The translations under genes and the position numbers were made by a program. From contig VGER01000007.1 of the NCBI GenBank assembly GCA_016869235.1, positions 1 through 52,505 of the forward strand: a DNA stretch of 52,505 nt, in the 5' to 3' direction. Below the pieces are notes generated by a model. It made no database searches, was not told where the DNA came from, and worked only from the letters and a program-made list of their open reading frames with translations. This document shows, one piece after another, positions 25,201 through 34,668 of the stretch. Source of the DNA: Alphaproteobacteria bacterium. GTDB lineage: Bacteria; Pseudomonadota; Alphaproteobacteria; UBA2966; CAIVPW01. Positions within the stretch are counted from its first letter, which is position 1. The number at the start of each line of letters is the position of its first letter.

Positions 25201-27091
25201 CCTTCAGCCCATCGGGGAGCTTCTCGACCAGTCGTTCGACGTGGTCGTGATCGGCGGGGGACACGCCGGCTGCGAGGCCGCCGCTGCCTCGGCGCGCGTC
25301 GGCGCCGCCACGTTGCTGCTGACCCACCGGTTCGACACCATCGGCGCGATGTCGTGCAACCCGGCCATTGGAGGCTTGGGCAAGGGCCATCTGGTACGGG
25401 AGATCGATGCGCTGGATGGAGTGATGGGCCGCGTCGCCGACAAGGCGGGCATTCATTTCCGGGTCCTCAACCGGAGCAAGGGCCCGGCCGTGCGCGGTCC
25501 CCGTGCCCAAGCTGACCGCGCACTCTACAGGTTGTGGATGCAGCGGGAGCTGTCCGCTACCCGCGGCCTCGCCATTGCCGAGGCTTCTGTTGAGGACCTC
25601 GATCTCGCCGAAGCGAACGGCCGTCTTGTGGTTCGCGGGGTGCGCGTTGCGGGCGGAGAGTTTCTCCGATGCCGCACGGTCGTTCTGACGACCGGGACGT
25701 TCCTGCGCGGCCTCATGCACGTGGGCGGGCAACGCACACCGGCCGGCCGGGTGGGCGAGGCGCCGAGCGTCGGGCTATCCGACACGCTGGCGCGGGCGGG
25801 GTTTGCGTTGGGCCGGCTCAAGACGGGGACGCCGCCGCGACTCGACGGCAAGTCGATCGACTATGCGGGATTGGAGCGCCAGCCCAGTGAGGATCCGCCC
25901 GAGCCGTTCTCCTACCTGACCGAACGCATCGAGACGCCCCAGGTGGCCTGCCACCTGACGGCGACCACCGAACGGTCGCACGCTATCATTCGGGCGAACC
26001 TGCACCTCTCGCCGATGTACTCGGGACAGATCGAGAGCGTGGGCCCGCGCTACTGCCCCTCGATCGAGGACAAGGTTGTGCGTTTCTCGGATCGCACCTC
26101 GCACACCGTGTTCCTCGAGCCGGAAGGACTGGACGACGACACCGTCTACCCGAACGGGATATCCACTTCCTTGCCGGCGGACGTTCAGGAGCAGCTGGTC
26201 AATTCCATTCCTGGCCTCGAGCGTGCGCGGATCGCGCGGCCCGGGTACGCCATCGAGTACGACTATGTCGACCCGCGGGAGCTGGGCCACGATCTGCAGA
26301 CCCGCCGGGTGCGCGGCCTGTATCTGGCCGGGCAGATCAACGGAACGACGGGATACGAGGAGGCAGCAGCCCAGGGGATCCTTGCCGGCGCCAATGCGGG
26401 GCGGGCCGCCACGGAGCGTGGTCCGCTCGCCCTCACGCGGGCGGAGGCGTACATCGGCGTGTTGGTGGACGACCTGGTGACGCGGGGGACTACGGAGCCG
26501 TACCGCATGTTCACATCGCGGGCGGAATACCGGCTCACCCTGCGCGCCGACAACGCGGACCTGCGGCTGACTCAGCGCGGGATGGACGCCGGCTTGGTGG
26601 GACCCCACAGGTCAGCGGCCTTCGGCGCGAAGGCTGTGGCGCTGGCGACGGGTCGCGCCCTCTTGACGGAGTGTGCGCTCACGCCGCCACAAGCCCGGGC
26701 GTACGGAATCCAGCTGAACCAGGACGGGCAGCGCCGGACCGCGGGCGCGATGCTGGGAGCAGGACTGGCGAGCCGAGCGCAGCTCACCGCGATCTGGCCG
26801 GAGTTCGACGGCCTGAGCGTGGCCGTCTTTGGGCAGCTTGAGATCGAGTGCCGGTACCAGTCGTATGTAGGGCGGCAGCGACAGGACATCGCGACCTTCG
26901 AGCGCGACGAGGCGCTGCGCCTCCCCACCGACTTGGACTACGGCAGAATCGCCGGTCTCTCGGTTGAGGCTCGCACCAAGCTCAGCATCTCCCGGCCGGA
27001 AACCATCGGGGCCGCCGCGCGCATCCCTGGCATGACCCCGGCCGCCCTCACCCGCCTCCTCGGTTTCGTACGGGGACGGACCGCAGCCTAG
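25166..27091 (+). CDS. mnmG: tRNA uridine-5-carboxymethylaminomethyl modification enzyme MnmG
   Basis: An FAD protein, about 641 residues, partner of MnmE. The FAD loop is [20 protein letters not shown], with [34 protein letters not shown] and [14 protein letters not shown] as family marks. I chose ATG 25166 because GAGGAG (25153-25158) precedes it by 7 bases. It overlaps the end of mnmE in another frame. ATG 25148 is the alternative. The first 20 residues before the FAD loop are unconserved. Confidence 0.94.
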   Translation: MWSSATSASASNLQPIGELLDQSFDVVVIGGGHAGCEAAAASARVGAATLLLTHRFDTIGAMSCNPAIGGLGKGHLVREIDALDGVMGRVADKAGIHFRVLNRSKGPAVRGPRAQADRALYRLWMQRELSATRGLAIAEASVEDLDLAEANGRLVVRGVRVAGGEFLRCRTVVLTTGTFLRGLMHVGGQRTPAGRVGEAPSVGLSDTLARAGFALGRLKTGTPPRLDGKSIDYAGLERQPSEDPPEPFSYLTERIETPQVACHLTATTERSHAIIRANLHLSPMYSGQIESVGPRYCPSIEDKVVRFSDRTSHTVFLEPEGLDDDTVYPNGISTSLPADVQEQLVNSIPGLERARIARPGYAIEYDYVDPRELGHDLQTRRVRGLYLAGQINGTTGYEEAAAQGILAGANAGRAATERGPLALTRAEAYIGVLVDDLVTRGTTEPYRMFTSRAEYRLTLRADNADLRLTQRGMDAGLVGPHRSAAFGAKAVALATGRALLTECALTPPQARAYGIQLNQDGQRRTAGAMLGAGLASRAQLTAIWPEFDGLSVAVFGQLEIECRYQSYVGRQRQDIATFERDEALRLPTDLDYGRIAGLSVEARTKLSISRPETIGAAARIPGMTPAALTRLLGFVRGRTAA

Positions 27092-27721
27092 ATGGGGGCG
27101 TCCCCGCTGACGCTGGACGGGTTCCGGGAGGCGACCGGTGTTTCACGTGAAACACTGGCGCGGCTGCGGATCTACGAAGCCCTGCTTCGTAAGTGGCAGC
27201 CGTCGATCAATCTCGTGGGACCGGCGACGTTGGGGGATCCTTGGCGCCGCCACTTTCTCGACTCGGCCCAACTCTCGCCGCTAGCCCTTAGCACGGGCGG
27301 TACCTGGGTCGACGTCGGGTCGGGGGCCGGCTTCCCCGGGCTGGTCCTAGCGGCGATGGGGTTGGGGCACTTTCACTTGGTGGAGAGCGATGCCCGCAAA
27401 GCCGCCTTCCTGCGGGAGGCGGCGCGCGAGATGGGGGTAGACGTGGCCATCCATGCCCAACGCCTGGATCGTGTTTCACGTGAAACAACCGGAGCGGTCC
27501 AGGGCATCACGGCCCGAGCCTTTTCCTCCCTGTCGGAGGTCCTGGTGCAAACCCAGCACCTTGCAGAGGAGGCCACCTGCTTCCTGCTGCTCGTTGGGCG
27601 CGACGCCCCGCGAGCATTGACCGACGCGCGAAAGCGTTGGAAGATGCAAGCGGACGAGTTTCCAAGCCGGTCCGACCCAACGTCCTGGGTGGTCCGTTTG
27701 CAGGGTGTCTCCCGTGGATGA
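27092..27721 (+). CDS. rsmG: 16S rRNA (guanine527-N7)-methyltransferase
   Basis: A 209-residue SAM methyltransferase. The SAM motif is TWVDVGSGAGFPGLVLA, and the Asn-proline region RHFLDSAQL and ESDARKAAFLREAAR follow. Its start is directly behind the mnmG stop. Two perfect parS sites lie inside the coding sequence and both encode VSRET, giving the protein odd VSRET duplicates near residues 17 and 128. The 3' end overlaps parA. Confidence 0.93.
   Translation: MGASPLTLDGFREATGVSRETLARLRIYEALLRKWQPSINLVGPATLGDPWRRHFLDSAQLSPLALSTGGTWVDVGSGAGFPGLVLAAMGLGHFHLVESDARKAAFLREAAREMGVDVAIHAQRLDRVSRETTGAVQGITARAFSSLSEVLVQTQHLAEEATCFLLLVGRDAPRALTDARKRWKMQADEFPSRSDPTSWVVRLQGVSRG
27139..27154. promoter_or_regulatory. 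parS centromere site 1
   Basis: TGTTTCACGTGAAACA is a perfect 16-bp palindrome identical to the conserved chromosomal parS consensus bound by ParB. It lies within rsmG, 0.5 kb before parA, as expected for an origin-proximal parS. Confidence 0.93.
27472..27487. promoter_or_regulatory. parS centromere site 2
   Basis: The second perfect TGTTTCACGTGAAACA, 333 bp after the first, also inside rsmG. Two sites with a spacing of exactly 111 codons are in the same reading frame, so both translate identically. Confidence 0.93.
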
Positions 27722-28529
27722 AGCTCTGATTTCCGAAGGCCTGACGGACAAGCGCGCGCGGATCGTTTGCATCGCCAACCAGAAGGGCGGCGTCGGCAAG
27801 ACCACCACGGCAATCAACGTCGCCACGGCATTGGTGGCCGTCGGGCAAAAGGTGCTCCTGATCGACCTGGACCCGCAGGGGAATGCCAGCACCGGCCTGG
27901 GCATTGCGCACACCAAGCGCGGCACCAGCGCGTACCAAGTGATTCTGGGCGATGCATCGCTCGCCGATGCGACCGTTCCGTCCGATATCCCGGGCCTGAG
28001 CGTCGTGCCAGCAACGGTGGACCTGTCGGGCGCTGAGCTCGACCTCGTGTCCATGGAGCGGCGAGCCCATCGGCTCCGCGATGCGATGGACGAAGCAGCA
28101 CGAGCGTACGATCATATTTTGATCGACTGCCCCCCGTCCCTGGGGCTCCTTACGCTGAACGCGATGGTGGCCGCTGACGCTTTGTTGGTGCCGCTTCAGT
28201 GCGAGTTCTACGCGCTGGAAGGCCTGAGCCACCTGTTACGTACGATCGATCGGGTCAAGAGCTCCCTGAACCCGCGACTGGAGATCCAGGGCATCGTCTT
28301 GACCATGTTCGATCAGCGCAACAACCTGTCGGGCCAAGTGGCGGCGGACGTGCGCGGGCACCTGGGCGACAAGGTCTACAACACCGTCATTCCGCGCAAC
28401 GTCCGCATTTCGGAGGCGCCGTCCTTCGGCAAGCCAGCGCTTCTATACGACCACACGTGCTCCGGAAGCCAAGCCTACATTGATTTGGCACGGGAAATTC
28501 TGCGGCGCGAACGTTCGTTAGCCGCCTAG
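27705..28529 (+). CDS. parA: Chromosome partitioning ATPase ParA
   Basis: A 274-residue Walker ATPase that moves ParB-parS complexes along the nucleoid. The deviant P-loop is IANQKGGVGKTTTAINVA, with LLIDLDPQGNASTGLG and DHILIDCPPSLGLLTLNAM as switch motifs. GTG 27705 overlaps the rsmG end by 17 bases; an alternative GTG is at 27714. It is followed by parB after about 64 bases. Confidence 0.95.
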   Translation: MSPVDEALISEGLTDKRARIVCIANQKGGVGKTTTAINVATALVAVGQKVLLIDLDPQGNASTGLGIAHTKRGTSAYQVILGDASLADATVPSDIPGLSVVPATVDLSGAELDLVSMERRAHRLRDAMDEAARAYDHILIDCPPSLGLLTLNAMVAADALLVPLQCEFYALEGLSHLLRTIDRVKSSLNPRLEIQGIVLTMFDQRNNLSGQVAADVRGHLGDKVYNTVIPRNVRISEAPSFGKPALLYDHTCSGSQAYIDLAREILRRERSLAA

Positions 28530-28593
28530 GGGAGCGCCGGCCAAGCCGTTGGCCCAGGGGCAGCCCCTCGGGGTGGCTGACGCGGGAGGCACC

Positions 28594-29583
28594 ATGACCG
28601 AAGAAGCAACGAAGCGCCACGGCCTTGGCCGCGGGTTGTCCGCGCTCTTGGGCGAGGACTCGACCGATTATGCCGCCCTCGACAAGGTGCGGGCCACCAA
28701 GGAAGTGCCGATCGAGCGCCTGCGGCCGGGGAAGTACCAGCCGCGGCGCCGCTTCGACGCCGAGGAGATCGCCGAGCTGGTGGCCTCCGTGCGCGCGCGC
28801 GGCATCCTGCAGCCCATCCTGGTGCGCCGTGTCGGCGAGGGCGCCGACGAGGCGTACGAGATCATCGCCGGCGAGCGTCGCTGGCGGGCGGCGCAGCAGG
28901 CGCAGCTCCACCAGGTCCCGGTGGTCATCAAGGATCTTTCCGACGCCGACGCCCTCGAGGTGGCGCTGGTGGAGAACCTGCAGCGCCAGAACCTCACTCC
29001 GCTCGAGGAGGCGGAGGGCTACCGCCGGCTCATGGACGAGTTCGGGCACACCCAGGAGCGCCTGGCGAAATCCCTTGGCAAGAGCCGCAGCCACCTCGCC
29101 AACACCCTGCGGCTGCTGGGCCTTCCCGAGGAGGTGAAGTCGCTCCTCGACGACGGCAGCCTCACGGCTGGCCATGCCCGCGCGCTGTTGGGGGCGTCCG
29201 ACCCCGTCGGCCTTGCGCAGCGCGCCGTTCGCCAAAATCTGAACGTTCGTCAGGTTGAGAAGCTCGCCCAGGGCGGCGATGCGCCGGCCAAGCAGGGCCG
29301 CCCCGCGCCGGAGAAGAGCGCTGACACCCGGGCGCTCGAGCACGACATTACGGGCACCCTGGGTCTGCCGGTTGCCATCCGCCACCGCGGCGACAAGGGC
29401 GGGGAGGTGCGGGTGGGCTACCGCACGCTCGAACAGCTGGACGAAATCTGCAAACGGCTGGCCCGGGTCTTGAGCACCCCGGCAGACACTGTGCCGCCCA
29501 AGGAGTCGGATTTCACCGAGGGCCAGAGGTCGGCGGAAGCCGGCGACGATCCCCTGCCGCCCTTTCCGACCGATCGGATGTAG
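28594..29583 (+). CDS. parB: Chromosome partitioning protein ParB
   Basis: A 329-residue CTP-dependent parS clamp. N-terminal GLGRGLSALLG is the ParA-stimulating motif. Next come the box I region IERLRPGKYQPRRRFD, box II IIAGERRWRAAQQA (CTPase), and the helix-turn-helix QERLAKSLGKSRSHLANTLRLLGLP. The C-terminal dimerisation part is around RVGYRTLEQLDEICKRL. ATG 28594 has GGGAGG at 4-5 bases; a longer start at 28549 is less likely. Targets are the two parS sites in rsmG. Confidence 0.95.
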   Translation: MTEEATKRHGLGRGLSALLGEDSTDYAALDKVRATKEVPIERLRPGKYQPRRRFDAEEIAELVASVRARGILQPILVRRVGEGADEAYEIIAGERRWRAAQQAQLHQVPVVIKDLSDADALEVALVENLQRQNLTPLEEAEGYRRLMDEFGHTQERLAKSLGKSRSHLANTLRLLGLPEEVKSLLDDGSLTAGHARALLGASDPVGLAQRAVRQNLNVRQVEKLAQGGDAPAKQGRPAPEKSADTRALEHDITGTLGLPVAIRHRGDKGGEVRVGYRTLEQLDEICKRLARVLSTPADTVPPKESDFTEGQRSAEAGDDPLPPFPTDRM

Positions 29584-29584
29584 C

Positions 29585-30625
29585 CTAGGGAGCGCGCCGC
29601 GCCGCGGCTGTCGCCACCCGCAGAACGGCGCGCCAGGCCACGGCCTCATCGGCCGCCGCCGCGGTCTTGCAGCCCACCTCCGCCTCCAGCACCATCTCCA
29701 GCGCACGCCCCAGTTCGTCCGGCTTCCAGACTTGGAGCGCGCGCTGGTACGCGGGCTTGTGGCGGAAAAAGACGGGCGGTCGCATTTGCGCCAATGCTCC
29801 GTCGACGGAGCTTCCGGCCGCCACCACGCCGGCAGCCGCGTGCAGACGAATGAACTCACGCGTGACCGCCCGCAGGATCGTAACCGGGGCGTGCCCAGCC
29901 GCGTAGGCGCGCACCATGGCCTGGTCCAGTCCGGATAAGTCGCCGGTGGCGGCGGCCAGCACTGCGTCGTCGAGGTCGAGAAGCGCCGTATCCCCCAGGC
30001 ACGCCTCGGCATCCGCCGCCGAGATGGGGTTCCCGGGCCCGACGAAAAGGCTCAGTTTCTCCAGCTCTCCGCGCAAAACCGAACGATCGCCTCCTGTCGC
30101 TCCGGCGATCCACTCCAGAGCCTCGGGATCAACGGAGTGACCGAGCGCTCGCAAGACTGCGCGCGCAAATTCGATCAGTTGTTCGTCTTGGTCTACGTAG
30201 CAGGGAACGGATGCCGCGTCGGGGGAGCCCTCGAACAGGCGCCGCAAGGTGGAGCGCGGGCCAAGCTCCCCGGCCTCCACCACCACCAGCGCCTCGGACT
30301 TCGCCTCGCGGCCGCTGCGCAGCTTGAGAATCGCATCGACCGCCTCGGCGACGCCGTCGCCTGCCGCGGTGACGCGCACCGCGCGCCGCCCTCCTACCAG
30401 GGACAGTGCTTGCGCCTCGTCCACCAGGGCCGCTGCGCTGGCGGCGGCCGCGGCGCCGGAGACTTCGGCCGAGCGGAACGGATCGTTGAGGTCGCTTCCC
30501 AGTACCGAGACGAGGAGTGCGCGGCTGCGCTCGCGCACCTGCCCCTGGTCGGGTCCGTAGACCAGCACACACGAGACGTGCGGAGCCTTCACGAACCCAT
30601 CCGCCTCGCGCGGGGAGATCTTCAT
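29585..30625 (-). CDS. holA: DNA polymerase III delta subunit
   Basis: A 346-residue clamp-loader subunit. It opens MKISPREADGFVKAPHVSCVLVYGPDQGQVRERS, the usual delta N-terminus. The Walker-like VYGPDQGQV segment lacks a full P-loop, as in the family, and the helical collar is at the C-terminal third. It is convergent with parB, whose stop is adjacent. Its start is the third copy of a 29-base tandem repeat and overlaps the stop of a micro-ORF (ATGA), so translation is probably coupled. Confidence 0.93.
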   Translation of the reverse strand: MKISPREADGFVKAPHVSCVLVYGPDQGQVRERSRALLVSVLGSDLNDPFRSAEVSGAAAAASAAALVDEAQALSLVGGRRAVRVTAAGDGVAEAVDAILKLRSGREAKSEALVVVEAGELGPRSTLRRLFEGSPDAASVPCYVDQDEQLIEFARAVLRALGHSVDPEALEWIAGATGGDRSVLRGELEKLSLFVGPGNPISAADAEACLGDTALLDLDDAVLAAATGDLSGLDQAMVRAYAAGHAPVTILRAVTREFIRLHAAAGVVAAGSSVDGALAQMRPPVFFRHKPAYQRALQVWKPDELGRALEMVLEAEVGCKTAAAADEAVAWRAVLRVATAAARRAP

Positions 30626-30654
30626 CGCGCGTCCTCGCGCGTCGAGATCGTCAT
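30622..30654 (-). CDS. 10-codon micro-ORF 2 between lptE and holA
   Basis: ATG at 30654 encodes MTISTREDAR, similar to micro-ORF 1 and to the holA start MKISPREADG. It ends in a TGA overlapping the holA ATG. It probably arose by tandem duplication and may couple holA translation to lptE. Translation is not proven. Confidence 0.55.
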   Translation of the reverse strand: MTISTREDAR

Positions 30655-30683
30655 CGCGCGTCCTCGCGCGGGAAGATCTTCAT
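30651..30683 (-). CDS. 10-codon micro-ORF 1 between lptE and holA
   Basis: ATG at 30683 encodes [10 protein letters not shown] and stops at a TGA that overlaps the next ATG (ATGA). Its own ATG overlaps the lptE stop (30680-30682) in the same way. GAGG occurs 7 bases before the following start, so each copy can serve as a ribosome site for the next. It looks like a duplicated holA N-terminus. Translation is not proven. Confidence 0.55.
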   Translation of the reverse strand: MKIFPREDAR

Positions 30684-31201
30684 AGCGCCCCCGGCGTTCG
30701 CGCGAAGTGGATCGACAGCCGCGTCTTGATCTCTTCGGCCACCACGCGCGCGGCGCGAGTCTCCGCGTCGCGCTTGGCGACGACGTTGGCGAACTCGGCG
30801 CGCAGCACGTTGTATGCGGCGGTCGCACGCGCGGTGCCGCTGTTGACGCGCATGCGCGTGCGCGCGTCCTCGAGGTCGTAGTTCGCGGTCAGCGTCAGGG
30901 TGAAGCGCGTGATGGTGGCGTCGCGCTCGATGGCGATCCCCTGCCTCTCTTCGAACAACGACACGCGCAGGACGTAGCGCGGCTCGGCGGGCTCGCCCAA
31001 CGGCGTCACGAGGTCGAGCAGGTCGTTGCGCACCGCAAGGCCCAGGCGGTCGTTGACCTCGGCGATGTGAATGCCGGCGAGCTCGCCCACGATGTGCGCG
31101 CCGCCGGCGTCCACGCCGTAGAGCGGCTGAAAGCCACACGCGCTCGCCCACAGCACGACGATGCCGGCGAGGACTGCGCGAAAGGAAAAGCGCGGGGTCA
31201 C
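30680..31201 (-). CDS. lptE: LPS-assembly lipoprotein LptE
   Basis: A 173-residue outer-membrane lipoprotein, the plug partner of LptD in lipopolysaccharide export. A signal peptide ends in the lipobox [12 protein letters not shown] (Cys22). The rest is a compact alpha/beta domain with the typical ...[21 protein letters not shown] 31201 overlaps the leuS stop (GTGA), and its stop overlaps micro-ORF 1 (ATGA). leuS-lptE-holA is a standard order. LptD is not in the window. Confidence 0.88.
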   Translation of the reverse strand: MTPRFSFRAVLAGIVVLWASACGFQPLYGVDAGGAHIVGELAGIHIAEVNDRLGLAVRNDLLDLVTPLGEPAEPRYVLRVSLFEERQGIAIERDATITRFTLTLTANYDLEDARTRMRVNSGTARATAAYNVLRAEFANVVAKRDAETRAARVVAEEIKTRLSIHFARTPGAL

Positions 31202-33783
31202 ACGACGATGTTGACGACGCGATCCTGCACGACGATCACCTTGCGGATCGGCTTGCCTTCAAGCGCGTTCTTGATGCGCTCCTGTGACTCGGCTTCCTTG
31301 AGGGCGAGCGCGCGCACTTCGGCCTCGGGCATGCCGACCGCAACCTCGATGGTGCCGCGCAGCTTGCCGTTCACCTGCACGCCCAGCGTCGCGACGTCCT
31401 CGCGCGCCAGCGCCTCGTCGAACGCGGGCCACGCTTCGTCGGTGACGATGCTGGTGTGGCCAAGCCGCTGCCACGCCTCCTCGGCGCTGTGCGGAATCAT
31501 CGGCGCCACCAGGCGCGCCAAGGCCTCCAGGGCCTCCCGCCGCGCCCAGCCGCCGTCGGCGCCCTTGGCGGCGCCGCCCACGGCCGGGTCGAGCAGCGTG
31601 TTGACGAACTCGTAGATGCGCGCCACCGCCACGTTGAAACGGAAGCGCTCGAGGTCGGCGCTCACCTTCGCCACGGTGCGATGAGTCAGCGTACGCATGC
31701 GCGCCGCCTCGGCGCCGAATTGCTTCGGCGCCGGCGTGCGCGGCCTGGGCAATGCGTTGGCGCTCTCGTCGAACAGCCGCCACAGGCGCTGCACGAAGCG
31801 GAACGCGCCGGCGGCGCCGGCATCCGTCCACTCGAGGTCGCGCTCCGGCGGCGAGTCCGACAGCATGAACCAGCGCGCCGTGTCGGCGCCGTACTTGTCG
31901 ATGATGGCGCCGGGGTCGACGACGTTCTTCAACGACTTCGACATCTTCTCCGAGCGACCGACCGTAACCGGGCGTCCGGTCTCCTTGTGGCGCGCTTGGC
32001 CATCGTCGCCAACAGCGACCTCGGAGGGGAACAGCCACTTGCCATGCTCGTCCTTGTAGGTCTGATGGCCGACCATGCCCTGGGTGAACAGCGCCTCGAA
32101 CGGCTCGTCCAAGCTCAAGTGTCCGGTGGCACGCAGGCCGCGCGTGAAGAAGCGCGCGTACAACAGGTGCAGCACGGCGTGCTCGATGCCGCCGATGTAC
32201 TGCTTGACCGGCAGCCACGCGTCCACCGTCTTGCGCTCGATCGGCACGCTCGCGCGCGGCGAGCAGAAGCGCGCGAAGTACCACGATGAGTCGACGAAGG
32301 TGTCGAGGGTGTCGGTCTCGCGCCGCGCCTTGCCTTTGCACGACGGGCAGCTGGTGTCCTTCCACGTCGGGTGGTTCTCGAGCGGATTGCCCGACTGGTC
32401 GAAGCGCGCGTCCTCGGGCAGGCGCACCGGCAGGTCCTTCTCCGGCACCGGCACCACGCCGCACCTCGGACAGTGCACGACGGGGATCGGGCAGCCCCAA
32501 TAGCGCTGGCGCGAGACGCCCCAGTCGCGCAGGCGGAAATTCAACTCTCGCTTGCCGCGGCCAGCCCTCTCCAGTCGCATGGCGACCTCGTTCTTCGCCT
32601 GCGGCACCGTCATGCCGTTGAGGAAGTCGGAGTTCATCAAAACGCCGTCGCCCGTGTAGGCGACGTCGCCGATCTCGATCGGCTCCGACGGGTTGGCGGG
32701 GGCTACCACCCGGCGCACCGGCAGGCGGTACTTGCGGGCGAAGTCGAGGTCGCGCTGGTCGTGGGCCGGGCAGCCGAAGATGGCGCCGGTGCCGTACTCC
32801 ATCAGCACGAAGTTGGCGATGAACACCGGCACCTGCTCGTTGGCGCGGAACGGGTGCCGGGCGCGCAGGCCGGTGTCGTACCCCCGCTTCTCGGCGGCCT
32901 CGATCGCCTCCTCGCTGGTACCCAGACTGTGACACTCGGCGATGAACGATCGTGCGTTCGCATCGTTCTTGGCCACTTCCGTCGCCAGCGGGTGGTCGGC
33001 CGAAACGGCCAAGAACGCCGCGCCGAACAGGGTGTCGGGGCGGGTTGTGTAGACTTCCAGGCGCTGCGTGCGGCCCAAGACGTCCCACTGGACACGGCAA
33101 CCTTCCGAACGACCGATCCAATTGCGCTGCATGACGCGCACGCGCTCGGGCCAGTTCTCCAGGCGGTCGAGGGCCGACAACAAGTCCTCGGCAAAGCGGG
33201 TGATGGAAAAGAACCACTGTTCGAGTTCGCGCTTCTCCACCGGCGCGCCGGAGCGCCAGCCCTTGCCGTCGATCACCTGCTCATTGGCCAAAACCGTCTG
33301 ATCGATCGGATCCCAATTGACCTTGGCCTTCTTGCGGTAGGCCAGGCCGGCCTTGAGGAAGTCGAGGAACAGCTTCTGCTGGTGGGCGTAGTAGCCAGGA
33401 TGGCAGGTCGCGATCTCCCGGGACCAGTCGATCGACAACCCCATGCGCTGCAACTCGCCGCGCATGGTGGCGATGTTGTTCAGGGTCCATTCCTTGGGGT
33501 GGATGCCCTTGTCGCGCGCGGCGTTCTCGGCCGGCAGGCCGAATGCGTCCCAGCCCATTGGGTGCAGGACGTTGAAGCCCTTCGCGCGCTTGTAGCGTGC
33601 AACCACGTCGCCAAGCGTGTAGTTGCGCACGTGGCCCATGTGGATGCGCCCCGACGGATAGGGGAACATCTCCAACACGTAATACTTGGGCCGCGGGTCA
33701 TCGTCGCGGCCTGCGAACGCACCGCGCTGGGCCCACGCCGCCTGCCACTTGCGCTCGGCGACAGCCGGTTCGTAGCGCGCCAT
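31198..33783 (-). CDS. leuS: Leucyl-tRNA synthetase
   Basis: An 861-residue class I synthetase. The HIGH motif is [15 protein letters not shown], the zinc region is [14 protein letters not shown] / CPSCKGKA, and the KMSKS motif is [16 protein letters not shown]. The CP1 editing domain ([22 protein letters not shown]) is complete. ATG 33783 gives [19 protein letters not shown], the conserved start. It is followed by lptE with a 4-base overlap and preceded by DUF3576 at a 23-base gap. Confidence 0.97.
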   Translation of the reverse strand: MARYEPAVAERKWQAAWAQRGAFAGRDDDPRPKYYVLEMFPYPSGRIHMGHVRNYTLGDVVARYKRAKGFNVLHPMGWDAFGLPAENAARDKGIHPKEWTLNNIATMRGELQRMGLSIDWSREIATCHPGYYAHQQKLFLDFLKAGLAYRKKAKVNWDPIDQTVLANEQVIDGKGWRSGAPVEKRELEQWFFSITRFAEDLLSALDRLENWPERVRVMQRNWIGRSEGCRVQWDVLGRTQRLEVYTTRPDTLFGAAFLAVSADHPLATEVAKNDANARSFIAECHSLGTSEEAIEAAEKRGYDTGLRARHPFRANEQVPVFIANFVLMEYGTGAIFGCPAHDQRDLDFARKYRLPVRRVVAPANPSEPIEIGDVAYTGDGVLMNSDFLNGMTVPQAKNEVAMRLERAGRGKRELNFRLRDWGVSRQRYWGCPIPVVHCPRCGVVPVPEKDLPVRLPEDARFDQSGNPLENHPTWKDTSCPSCKGKARRETDTLDTFVDSSWYFARFCSPRASVPIERKTVDAWLPVKQYIGGIEHAVLHLLYARFFTRGLRATGHLSLDEPFEALFTQGMVGHQTYKDEHGKWLFPSEVAVGDDGQARHKETGRPVTVGRSEKMSKSLKNVVDPGAIIDKYGADTARWFMLSDSPPERDLEWTDAGAAGAFRFVQRLWRLFDESANALPRPRTPAPKQFGAEAARMRTLTHRTVAKVSADLERFRFNVAVARIYEFVNTLLDPAVGGAAKGADGGWARREALEALARLVAPMIPHSAEEAWQRLGHTSIVTDEAWPAFDEALAREDVATLGVQVNGKLRGTIEVAVGMPEAEVRALALKEAESQERIKNALEGKPIRKVIVVQDRVVNIVV

Positions 33784-33806
33784 GGATGCCGGAGGTCGGT
33801 GGCGCC

Positions 33807-34367
33807 CTAGGGGGCCGCGTTCGCATCCAGCCACATCTGGCGGGCGCGGGTCAGGATGGCGTTCTCCAGCTCGACGCCGGTGGCGGTGTTCGTGGCCACG
33901 TCGCGCCATTCGACGCCGGCCCGTTCCTGGCGGAAAACCGTCACTTTCACGCCATCCGAACGCAGCCGCTGGTCCTTGATCAGGACGTTCAGCTTGAAGC
34001 GCTCGTTGGTCTGGGCGGTGGCCGGCGTATACCAGTCGGTGATGACGACGCCGCCGAACGGGTCGGCCGAGGCGAGCGGCATGAAGGAGATCGTGTCCAG
34101 GGTAGCGCGCCACAGGAACGCGTTGACGCCGATCTCTCCGCCGCCGCGCTGCGCGCGCTCCTGGTTGGTGAACAGGACGATGCCCTCGGGTCCAAATAAT
34201 CCCTGCGCCTGCTGCGGCGGCGGCGGGGGCGCCGGCTCGAACACGCCGCAGGCCGTCAAAGCCAAGTAGGCAGCCACTCCCAGGGCAGGGACCGCCCGGC
34301 GGTACGGCGCCAGACAGGCGCCAGGTGCAAGGGCGACGCTACGCCGTGACTGAAAAACGTGGGCCAT
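33807..34367 (-). CDS. DUF3576-family lipoprotein
   Basis: A 186-residue secreted protein. Its N-terminal hydrophobic stretch ends with the lipobox [11 protein letters not shown], so it is probably anchored in the outer membrane or periplasmic side. The conserved part is around [11 protein letters not shown]...[37 protein letters not shown]. This family lies immediately before leuS in many alphaproteobacteria. No function is known; a role at the outer membrane is inferred from the lipobox only. Confidence 0.85.
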   Translation of the reverse strand: MAHVFQSRRSVALAPGACLAPYRRAVPALGVAAYLALTACGVFEPAPPPPPQQAQGLFGPEGIVLFTNQERAQRGGGEIGVNAFLWRATLDTISFMPLASADPFGGVVITDWYTPATAQTNERFKLNVLIKDQRLRSDGVKVTVFRQERAGVEWRDVATNTATGVELENAILTRARQMWLDANAAP

Positions 34368-34668
34368 GCCAAGAAACGCCAAGAAAAACAAGCGCCCGAA
34401 GTATAGACGGGCGCGCGCCACGCCGCCAAACCGCAAATGCGCTCCCGTCGCGGCCTGGGTGCGAATCCGGCCAACGCGGCCCACGAACTCCTGTGACTCG
34501 AGAGTCACACTGGGGAAAATTCGACACAGCGCAGGCCCCCAAAACCTTGACCGTGGGGGGCGCGCGGTGTCACTAGATTTCCCAGTTCTTTCGCGGATTC
34601 CTTCCGGCGAAGGGGCAGCTGCTGAGCGGATTCCTTTGCGCAACAATGAAGACTGAGGAGACGAGGGG
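34368..34668. other. Divergent intergenic region before the porin
   Basis: 301 bases between two divergent envelope genes. No coding sequence is seen. It contains the 18-bp palindrome at 34492-34509. The porin start has AGGAGACGAGGGG ahead of its ATG. I could not find a convincing -35/-10 pair. Confidence 0.5.
34492..34509. promoter_or_regulatory. 18-bp palindrome, candidate operator
   Basis: TGTGACTC-ga-GAGTCACA has perfect 8-bp arms around 2 bases. The outer TGTGA...TCACA halves look like a CRP/FNR-type site, but the spacing between them is 8, not 6. Two GANTC sites are inside. Located midway between the divergent porin and DUF3576 genes. Confidence 0.5.

Larger units (their letters stand above)
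30612..30683 (-). repeat. Three tandem 29-base copies of the holA start region
   Basis: On the minus strand starts at 30683, 30654 and 30625 each begin ATGA-GATCT-type sequence followed by CGCGCGAGG. Copies 1 and 2 share GCGCGAGGACGCGCG exactly; copy 3 diverges after GCGAGG into the body of holA. The 29-base period puts the three ATGs in three different frames. Confidence 0.9.
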
